From: Candidatus Uhrbacteria bacterium
GTDB lineage: Bacteria > Patescibacteriota > Patescibacteriia > UBA9934
Direction: 5' to 3'
DNA length: 28,190 nucleotides
NCBI GenBank assembly: GCA_030688135.1
Contig: JAUYIW010000005.1
Coordinates: forward strand, 1 to 28,190
Part shown: piece by piece, positions 13,489 to 19,959 of the stretch
Numbering within the stretch: the first letter of the stretch is position 1
Layout of the letters: every line of letters begins with the position of its first letter
Program-made: the position numbers and the translations under genes
The notes under the pieces: generated by a model
Told to the model about the DNA's origin: nothing
Database searches by the model: none
The model's input: only the letters and a program-made list of their open reading frames with translations

Positions 13489-13506
13489 GATAAACCCCGC
13501 CCCTAC
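13475..13506 (-). terminator. Terminator of the 13531-15381 gene
   Basis: On the minus strand GGGCGGGG (13495-13502), loop TTTAT, CCCCGCCC (13482-13489), then TTTTCTG. It is also a GTAGGGGC-family copy and overlaps the tail of the 50-bp direct repeat. Confidence 0.8.
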
Positions 13507-13530
13507 ATATATTCGTAAATCCGTAACGAC

Positions 13531-15381
13531 CTATCGCAGAACTCCTCCCCACTCAATAACGCTAAACCCTTTACGAGTCGGCGCTTGTGGCACATACGGA
13601 GCGTTCGATGCAATCGGAGCATCAAGTTCGGAATAGTCCATCAAAATTCTTAGCACCATATCAGGCTCAACCGACAAACTCATAGGCGCGATAATATCCA
13701 TTACCTCTGTTCCGTGGAACCCAATCTTGTACCAATCAGCCTCCTGCATTCTTGGAACCCAGAACTCCATAAAGTCATAGGTCTCCTGTGCGTTCAGACC
13801 CAACCTAGCCAATGTCTTTTTCAAAAACCTTGGTACAGCAGCGCGTGGCACTACCCAATAATTCTTAGGCTCAGAATATAAGCCCCCACGACCCTCCCAA
13901 AAAAGATACGGATAAATCTCACCATCAGCCAAATTTTTAAGCTGACCATTAGGATAAGCAATCACGCTCCAACCTTCACCATAGTCAGGTTCGGTTACAC
14001 TAAATCCACCTTGTGGCGCAAGCGTAACATCAACCTTAATCTTTTCTTCTGGGTAGAGGTAAATCACAGGCTTTCCACATTCAGCTGCAGGCAAAAGATC
14101 TAGCTGAACAAATTCAATCCATCTGCCAAAATCATCTTGCCACAAAAAGTACGGATGACCGCTTGTATACTCTTCAAATGTTCCACTGCCATTAAATAGC
14201 TCCCAAGTAGCATAAGCCTCCATATAATATTCGCTGTCGTAACCTGCAGGTTCATACACCATATGAGAGTTCCCTGCATCATCAAGATACTCGCCAACAA
14301 CCACCATATCCCCAATCTCATCAGCGTCGCGTACGTTTGTAATAGTTGCATATCCGCATCCCCCGTACTTGCCCTTATCGTACTCAATGGTATTCACACC
14401 GCCCTCACTCCATCTAATCGCAGGCACTCCTATAGTACGCGAAGATATTCCTGCATAATCTTCACCACGAGTCCAAAATGGAATTTCAATATCGTATAGT
14501 TCCAATCGTCCATCTTGCCTTACTCGAAAGAAATAGTTTAAAAGACGTTCCGATCCATCAGCTATCTCATCGATCATTCTTAACTCAGTTCCATCCTCAA
14601 AATTTGCAACAACCGGATAAGCGCTGACTGGGAAAGAGTACACCGCATCTACGCGATGCCAAAAACCTGTCATTACAAATTCATGACCATCAATATCAAC
14701 AGTCGAACTGTCATATTCAAATTCGGCAATCGTAGATTCAGTGTCAAAAACGATGTTATCACCAATTTGCGCCAAATCCTCTTCACTTAAAGAATCGCCA
14801 ACTGAGTAATACGTTACAGGGCTAGTGAATACATCGAGAACTTGAGTTCCATACTTATCAAGTATTACGTCTTGACCTTCAGGATTATCTAAGATGTAAT
14901 AATACTGATAGTACGTTCCAAGACCTGGTAGCGCTGCGATCTGCATAGTGAGAGTATAGCCGTCATAATCTCCACCGCTTACTGTTCCTAATCCGTATGC
15001 GGTAAGTGCATATTCCTCACTTGGATCAACAAATTCAGGCAAAGTGTCATCGTATAGCACAGCTTCGAGCACTTCATTCGGGCTAACTTCAAGCTGATCT
15101 TCAAAGTCGAGCCAGTCAATTATAAGCTCTCCTTCAATTGACGCTACATCTTCATCCTCATCTTCCAATACGTCTGTATCTCCTAGATCTTCGTCTTCAA
15201 AAGGCGCGTTTATTCGGTCGAGTGTTAATAAAGCACCAACTGTGAACGCAACGATTAACAAAAACACTGTGACTGGAATCAATATCCAAACCAAATATGA
15301 TTTGCCTTTCGCTGATGGCTTTACCAATGACTGCTCTCGAGGCAACTCTGGTAGCTGATCGCTCATCTGTTCTTCATTCAT
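13531..15381 (-). CDS. Membrane-anchored protein with KPVIYLYP domain
   Basis: 616 residues. A cytoplasmic tail of about 28 residues is followed by one transmembrane helix (about 29-54), then a very acidic linker (EDEDLGD...EDEDEDV) and a large extracytoplasmic part. Around residue 435 it has ECGKPVIYLYPEE, followed by a GGF/PDYGEGW/PNGQL/YLFWEG series (to about 500). I recognise this CGKPVIYLYP...YLFWEG pattern as recurring in hypothetical surface proteins of diverse bacteria, but know no function for it. The start overlaps the stop of the upstream CapA fusion as ATGA (15378-15381), so the two are translationally coupled and probably act together at the cell surface. It ends with its own terminator. 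Confidence 0.85.
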   Translation of the reverse strand: MNEEQMSDQLPELPREQSLVKPSAKGKSYLVWILIPVTVFLLIVAFTVGALLTLDRINAPFEDEDLGDTDVLEDEDEDVASIEGELIIDWLDFEDQLEVSPNEVLEAVLYDDTLPEFVDPSEEYALTAYGLGTVSGGDYDGYTLTMQIAALPGLGTYYQYYYILDNPEGQDVILDKYGTQVLDVFTSPVTYYSVGDSLSEEDLAQIGDNIVFDTESTIAEFEYDSSTVDIDGHEFVMTGFWHRVDAVYSFPVSAYPVVANFEDGTELRMIDEIADGSERLLNYFFRVRQDGRLELYDIEIPFWTRGEDYAGISSRTIGVPAIRWSEGGVNTIEYDKGKYGGCGYATITNVRDADEIGDMVVVGEYLDDAGNSHMVYEPAGYDSEYYMEAYATWELFNGSGTFEEYTSGHPYFLWQDDFGRWIEFVQLDLLPAAECGKPVIYLYPEEKIKVDVTLAPQGGFSVTEPDYGEGWSVIAYPNGQLKNLADGEIYPYLFWEGRGGLYSEPKNYWVVPRAAVPRFLKKTLARLGLNAQETYDFMEFWVPRMQEADWYKIGFHGTEVMDIIAPMSLSVEPDMVLRILMDYSELDAPIASNAPYVPQAPTRKGFSVIEWGGVLR

Positions 15382-17192
15382 ATGTCAATAATTATTTTGT
15401 AAGCTTTAATTTGATTATTTAATTCAACGTCAGAAACATCTACCAACATATCGAGCAGTTCTTGAGCCTTAGTGTCCGAAACCGGTGTAGGCTGGCCGTC
15501 TTTGGCATAAACTGGAATTATGTGTAATTCAATTGAATCTTCCTCGATAATAACACCAATAGTGTAAGCTAGCCAAGTTTCTGGAATGTACTGATCAAAA
15601 ACGAAATTACCAAGCGAGTATACAACTGGCACGCCGTCGATTACTTCAATCCCCTGCGGAACGTGTGGATGACCGCCAATTATTAGATCAGCGCCAGCGT
15701 CGATCATAAGTTGCGCAAGTCTACGTTGCGACTGCGACGGAGCATTCATGTACTCAGTACCCCAGTGTGGCATAACTATTACAAATCTGCCTTCTTGCTT
15801 TGCACCCTCAATCTCTTCTGTAAGCGCACTTTCGTTTGGTTGAAATTGATGATACCCGATAAACGTAAGCGGAAACCCATTAATATCTTCATCGTATCGC
15901 GGAGCCGGCGTTGCATAAGATCCAAACCAACCAATCCCCAAGTCTGTTAGTCTCTCCTTTGTTTCCTGTTGCCCAGCCGAACCAACGTCCGACGTATGAT
16001 TATTAGCAAGGCTTACAACATCAATATAATTTCCCATTGCTTCAACCGACTCAGGCGAAAACACAAAACGAAATGGTGGATCGTAAGTATAAGTGCTTGT
16101 CTGTTCGTTTACAGTGCCTTCTAAATTGCCAATAGTCAAGTGCGTACCGCTCAAGTAGCGCTCCATTTTTTCCCACGGATATTCCACTGTTCCGGCAGTG
16201 TCGATTAATTTACGCACGCCACGATCGAGCATAATATCTCCAACAATATGAAGTGCCGCAAAACTCTCACCTGTTGGAGCGCCCTTGGTAAAGTAGCCAA
16301 GAATATGACTTGTATTCTCCTCCCAATCTGTAGTCGCTCCCATTTGCAACGACGACCCATGGTGAGTCAAATTCCACTTTTGAGTTTCACGCGCAGAGTT
16401 CACTGCAAATAAAACGTTCAAAACTGAATTCGCATCAACCTCAAGTTGAATATCGCACTCAGCACACTTTCCGCCAGCATCAATTTGACGCAATGTAACA
16501 GCGTCATGAAATTCAGCTGTAACGTCTGGCAACATGTGCGACATGTCGATACTCGCTATTACCACAGCGTCGTCTAAAACATCAACAATGCTTTGCGCGA
16601 TCTCTTGAGCCTGCGCGTCAGATAAACTTTCATGTAAAGCAATCGGAACTATTTTTGCATTCGGGAAGGATCGAACTACAAAAGGCGTTAGTGCACTTAT
16701 GCCATGCTCGTAGTCAAAAGTAGAGTCTGCAATTTCAAGCACTTCAACCGATTCAACCAAGTCTTGCACAGCGTCAGCATCCACCTCTAAAATTCCATAC
16801 GGAGTTCCCCATGCACCAAGCGTTGTTTGTGCACTTGTTACTCCAAGATCAAAATGATTAGGACTTAACATTACAACTGTATCTACGTCTTCTGAACCAA
16901 GAGCCATAAAAACCTCTGCAACTTTATCGGCTATCAACATATGATGCGCAACAATTCCCGAACTTGACTCAACTGCCTGAACATCCCCTGCCTTGCTATA
17001 TGCTAAATCGTAAAACTCCTCGGAATACGTTCCGCTGGAATAAGTAGGCTGCACTTCACTATCCTCAAGAATAACTTCGATAACCTTGGCGACTGGTCTA
17101 CTATTGGCAACAAAAGAACCAAGCCAAAAAGAACCAACAAGTAGTACTACTGCAACTAACAAAGACAATAAAATTATTACGTTACGATTCAT
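15378..17192 (-). CDS. AmmeMemoRadiSam-B (memo-like) / CapA metallophosphatase fusion
   Basis: 604 residues from ATG 17192 (a TTG two codons earlier is possible). An N-terminal transmembrane anchor (about 4-29) puts the rest outside. Residues about 70-300 are a memo-like domain: GIVAHHMLIADKVAEVF, LSPNHFDLG, WGTPYG, EHGISALTPF, AKIVPIAL, SIDMSHML. From about 312 it is a CapA/PGA-synthesis metallophosphatase domain: GDIMLDRG (about 317), GNLEGTVNE, SLANNHTSD, VMPHWGTEY, GGHPHVPQG (about 509), YSLGNFVFDQ. CapA relatives take part in poly-gamma-glutamate capsule export or attachment, but no capB/capC is nearby. Memo-like proteins normally accompany an AMMECR1 protein and a radical SAM enzyme, also absent here. 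It is coupled by ATGA to the KPVIYLYP protein. Confidence 0.88.
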   Translation of the reverse strand: MNRNVIILLSLLVAVVLLVGSFWLGSFVANSRPVAKVIEVILEDSEVQPTYSSGTYSEEFYDLAYSKAGDVQAVESSSGIVAHHMLIADKVAEVFMALGSEDVDTVVMLSPNHFDLGVTSAQTTLGAWGTPYGILEVDADAVQDLVESVEVLEIADSTFDYEHGISALTPFVVRSFPNAKIVPIALHESLSDAQAQEIAQSIVDVLDDAVVIASIDMSHMLPDVTAEFHDAVTLRQIDAGGKCAECDIQLEVDANSVLNVLFAVNSARETQKWNLTHHGSSLQMGATTDWEENTSHILGYFTKGAPTGESFAALHIVGDIMLDRGVRKLIDTAGTVEYPWEKMERYLSGTHLTIGNLEGTVNEQTSTYTYDPPFRFVFSPESVEAMGNYIDVVSLANNHTSDVGSAGQQETKERLTDLGIGWFGSYATPAPRYDEDINGFPLTFIGYHQFQPNESALTEEIEGAKQEGRFVIVMPHWGTEYMNAPSQSQRRLAQLMIDAGADLIIGGHPHVPQGIEVIDGVPVVYSLGNFVFDQYIPETWLAYTIGVIIEEDSIELHIIPVYAKDGQPTPVSDTKAQELLDMLVDVSDVELNNQIKAYKIIIDI

Positions 17193-17599
17193 AGCCAAAT
17201 GATATCACAAAAAACAGCCTATCTGTGAACTTAGACTCAAAAAGTAAACACGAAAATATCTACTTTTTGGGGTCCAGTTCAAGGTGGGTGTTTTTCTATG
17301 GCGGGCGCCGTGGACGCGATGGGAAAATGGTTTCTTGCTAACTATAAACAAACGAGTTGTTATTTTCTTCTTGAGTAGCGATGGAATTTCGGATAGAGGA
17401 CAAGTCGCGTACCAACGTAGCCTCTCAACCTCGTCGAATTCTTGAAGACATCTACACCTGATCTAATTGCATTCCTCCAACACTCAGTACGCTCCAGAAG
17501 GAAATGAAATCTGATCGTATTTCGTGTTTTTATAATCTTGCTTTCCGGGCACAATATATCAAAAGCGCATCACACGACTTGACCCTGCGACTGGGGTTT
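17193..17599. other. Intergenic region without a supported gene
   Basis: About 400 bases. An inverted repeat AAAAAGTA (17239-17246) / TACTTTTT (17261-17268) lies upstream of the CapA fusion and could be a regulatory site or weak hairpin. A 64-codon minus-strand frame (17360-17554) rich in Arg has no ribosome site and no recognisable family. ACCCC/GGGT near 17580-17600 is a weak hairpin without a T-run after the lipoprotein gene. Nothing else is seen. Confidence 0.5.
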
Positions 17600-18280
17600 T
17601 TAATCTGCTTGATATGTAGGTATGGTATAGCCTGCTTTTTTACACTCATCCACGAAAAGGTAAATAAATCCACGATGACTATTTAAGTTGTTGTCAATAT
17701 ATTCAATTTCATCTTTGTACTGAGCGTATTCTGTCTCAAGTTTGTCAATTTCCTTCATGATTTGCCAGTATACGTGTGAATTACTCTTGTCTCCATCCGC
17801 TGTTGAAATAATATGAAAGCACACAAGAGAAGGATTGGCGGTAATTGAATTAAACAGGCTTTCCTCCCATTCTGAGACTTCAATACTGCTTTCTTTATAG
17901 TTTTTCAATACTGCATCCAGTCGCTCTTGGTATTCTCTTAGTTCATTTTGCATCTCCTCTTCTTCTGCAATTTTTTGCTCTTCTATTGCGGAAGAGCTGA
18001 CCGGTAAATCGTCATCGATGGTTTCTTTGCATATCGAACCATAAACCGGGTCGTGCTTACAATTTTGCCCACACTCAAAAAGATCACTGCCCAGATTTTG
18101 TTCTAATGCGATATCTCTTGCCCACGCATAACAATCGTTATAGTTATCAAAAGTTGGACTAAAAATGTACGAATCTTCACAACTCAAACAACCTTCCGGA
18201 TAATAGAAGCCGTTCCACGACTCAGATACACATCCGGCCCCTAAAATTGTTAATACTACAAACAAAAATGTAATTCTCAT
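17600..18280 (-). CDS. Putative lipoprotein with Cys-rich domain and coiled coil
   Basis: 226 residues. Signal peptide with lipobox ILGAGC (Cys 17), so probably membrane-anchored. Residues about 20-88 form a small Cys-rich domain (GCLSCED, YNDCYAW, FECGQNCKHD, GSICKE), likely disulfide-bonded. A long charged helical stretch follows (about 98-150, EEQKIAEEEEMQNELREYQ...), probably a coiled coil, then a helical C-terminus with two more Cys. No family is recognised. It is in the same direction as the RelA/SpoT gene, 66 bases after it; whether they are co-transcribed is unclear. Confidence 0.75.
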   Translation of the reverse strand: MRITFLFVVLTILGAGCVSESWNGFYYPEGCLSCEDSYIFSPTFDNYNDCYAWARDIALEQNLGSDLFECGQNCKHDPVYGSICKETIDDDLPVSSSAIEEQKIAEEEEMQNELREYQERLDAVLKNYKESSIEVSEWEESLFNSITANPSLVCFHIISTADGDKSNSHVYWQIMKEIDKLETEYAQYKDEIEYIDNNLNSHRGFIYLFVDECKKAGYTIPTYQAD

Positions 18281-18346
18281 ACTTATCCATCATTAATTTA
18301 AGTCTATCACGGTAATCAGAGTGAAAATGAGGTCTGAATCCATCGA

Positions 18347-19330
18347 TTACATTTCAGATTTTGCATCTGCAACTGTAATGTTACCTGCGAGGGGTATAGC
18401 AGCAAGAAAGTAATCAGAAACTGAAATTACATTTTCTATTAAATCTGCGTAATGGCTCTGCAAATGCGTTTTTACAATCAGGGTAGACGATTTATCGGTC
18501 GCATCTTCTAATACCAACGCATGTTTAACCATTTCTTTATCAACGAAGTAATAGCAATCCAAGCTATCACCACGAATGAGTTTATTGATGTAATCCTGTG
18601 GAAGACCCATTATTTCTGACCAGTCAACGGCATGATATAAACCTGACCCTTGAATTTGTATTTCGCCGCAGGCAATTTCGTCTTGGATGTATTGAAAAAT
18701 AAACTGCTGCGCCTTTTCCGCTGTTTCAAATTGTGAAGCAATACTTGATCTAATCTTCGAGAAACTATTTGGCAACTTTCCTTTTGATTTGTACAGAACA
18801 TGGTCGAGGTCTTGCCACGCATCTTGTATCCTTGTGCGTAGCTGGATTTCGACCCATTTGATTCGGTTACAATTTTTTAATTTGACATCAAAATGAACGC
18901 CACAGTATCCATCCCGTTTATTTTCGACAAGCAGTCCGATATGCTCAAAATAATTTTTGTCCTTGGCATCATCTGTAAATGCCTCAATCGAGTGCACGTC
19001 CCATACTTCACTCTCCCGAATAAGAGCTACTGCTCTTTTCATCTGACTGCGACGCGAAATGATAAATCTCACGCCAACCAAATCGTTTTTTTCCGCAACA
19101 AGCTGCATCGAGTCTGTAGGATCGGATACTTTATCTGATACCTTATGCCAAAAACTATCGGGAGTTTTTATGCGACCCGAAATAGGAAAACTTTTAGGAT
19201 TTTCATTTGGCCAGAAGTACAGGTGTGTCCGAGATTCAATTTCTTGCTCAACGGATTTCTTTAAAAAATCGGCTTCTTCTTTCAAAGACCAATAGGCGTC
19301 AATAAACTGGTTATATTTTGCAATATCCAT
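18347..19330 (-). CDS. RelA/SpoT-domain protein (probable small alarmone synthetase)
   Basis: 327 residues. The nucleotidyltransferase motifs of RelA/SpoT synthetases are visible: GRIKTPDSFWHKV (52-64), DLVGVRFII (83-91), GYCGVHFDV (141-149; YxSxH-type motif) and VEIQLRTRIQDAWQDLDH (160-177). There is no HD hydrolase domain and no TGS/ACT part, so it is a single-domain synthetase: either (p)ppGpp/pppApp production, or a toxSAS that pyrophosphorylates tRNA. The C-terminal 140 residues or so are unassigned. The neighbours are a lipoprotein and a YHYH-like protein and not an obvious antitoxin, which argues mildly against a classical toxin-antitoxin pair. A strong hairpin (19346-19373) lies in its 5' region. 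No good Shine-Dalgarno. Confidence 0.85.
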   Translation of the reverse strand: MDIAKYNQFIDAYWSLKEEADFLKKSVEQEIESRTHLYFWPNENPKSFPISGRIKTPDSFWHKVSDKVSDPTDSMQLVAEKNDLVGVRFIISRRSQMKRAVALIRESEVWDVHSIEAFTDDAKDKNYFEHIGLLVENKRDGYCGVHFDVKLKNCNRIKWVEIQLRTRIQDAWQDLDHVLYKSKGKLPNSFSKIRSSIASQFETAEKAQQFIFQYIQDEIACGEIQIQGSGLYHAVDWSEIMGLPQDYINKLIRGDSLDCYYFVDKEMVKHALVLEDATDKSSTLIVKTHLQSHYADLIENVISVSDYFLAAIPLAGNITVADAKSEM

Positions 19331-19345
19331 ATTGCTTAACTTACC

Positions 19346-19373
19346 ACAAACCTCCCCGTTCGGGAAGGTTTGT
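19346..19373. promoter_or_regulatory. Strong hairpin between the YHYH and RelA/SpoT genes
   Basis: ACAAACC-t-CCC, loop GTTC, GGG-a-AGGTTTGT. On the minus strand it comes just after the YHYH gene stop and about 15 bases before the RelA/SpoT ATG. It lacks a downstream T-run in that direction, so it is a doubtful terminator and might act on RNA stability or translation of the synthetase. Confidence 0.5.
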
Positions 19374-19378
19374 CGGTT

Positions 19379-19939
19379 CTATTTTTTCACTCGCTTCACA
19401 ATTGCTTTCACGCCACGGTAGCCACCGTAGCCCATCGCCGCAAGCGTGGCAAAACCAAGAACCAGCTCCCCTGTAGTCGCATCCTCGGCTTCCTCTAAAG
19501 TCGCAGGGGCGTCGTTTGTGTCCTCCGGGGACGTATCTTCGGGGGGATGGACATCATTTTCTATCTCCACCTTCTCCTGAGGCTCCTCTGGCGCATTTTC
19601 CACTGGAGAGGTTTGTGTCGGCTCGCTTATAGTCCCCATAGTAACCTCCGGTGTTGGTTCCGATATTGGTTCGGAAACAGGTTCAGGGTTAGACTCTGGA
19701 GCAGGCGCTGAAATGGGTTCGATAAGTTCGGCTTCTGGTGTAGGTTCGCTCGGAGCAGAATCTGTATACACGCTTGTATCTCCGCCTGCGTGGCAATGGT
19801 AGTCATTTGTTGGAATACCCCATTTCTCCTCGCAATTTGTACGGCAATAGTGACATCCGCTGTCATTTAACCCTCCGGGATGTGCAAAAACCGCAACAGG
19901 AGCAAACAACGCAGCAGTAAATAAAATAAATAACTTCAT
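19379..19939 (-). CDS. Secreted/surface protein with YHYH-like domain and C-terminal membrane helix
   Basis: 186 residues from ATG 19939 (the frame extends to a TTG five codons upstream, which would disrupt the signal peptide). Signal peptide 1-19 (MKLFILFTAALFAPVAVFA). The mature start HPGGLNDSGCHYCRTNCEE...NDYHCHAGG resembles the short YHYH motif, a presumed metal-binding module, here with extra Cys. A long Pro/Glu/Ser/Thr linker (about 55-145) of repeated EP/SEP segments spans the envelope, and a hydrophobic helix with basic tail (about 152-186, ending AIVKRVKK) would anchor it. No LPXTG is seen before the helix. It starts 20 bases after gyrA in the same direction, so may be co-transcribed. 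Confidence 0.75.
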   Translation of the reverse strand: MKLFILFTAALFAPVAVFAHPGGLNDSGCHYCRTNCEEKWGIPTNDYHCHAGGDTSVYTDSAPSEPTPEAELIEPISAPAPESNPEPVSEPISEPTPEVTMGTISEPTQTSPVENAPEEPQEKVEIENDVHPPEDTSPEDTNDAPATLEEAEDATTGELVLGFATLAAMGYGGYRGVKAIVKRVKK

Positions 19940-19959
19940 ATAAAGACTAATCAATCATT

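Noticed and set aside
3983..17275. GACCCCAAA at 3985 and TTTGGGGTC at 17266 as ends of an insertion sequence
   Set aside because: Only about ten bases match and there is no extended inverted repeat, target duplication or transposase.
17360..17554. Minus-strand 64-codon frame that could be a transposase remnant
   Set aside because: No recognisable transposase motif, start signal or flanking inverted repeats.
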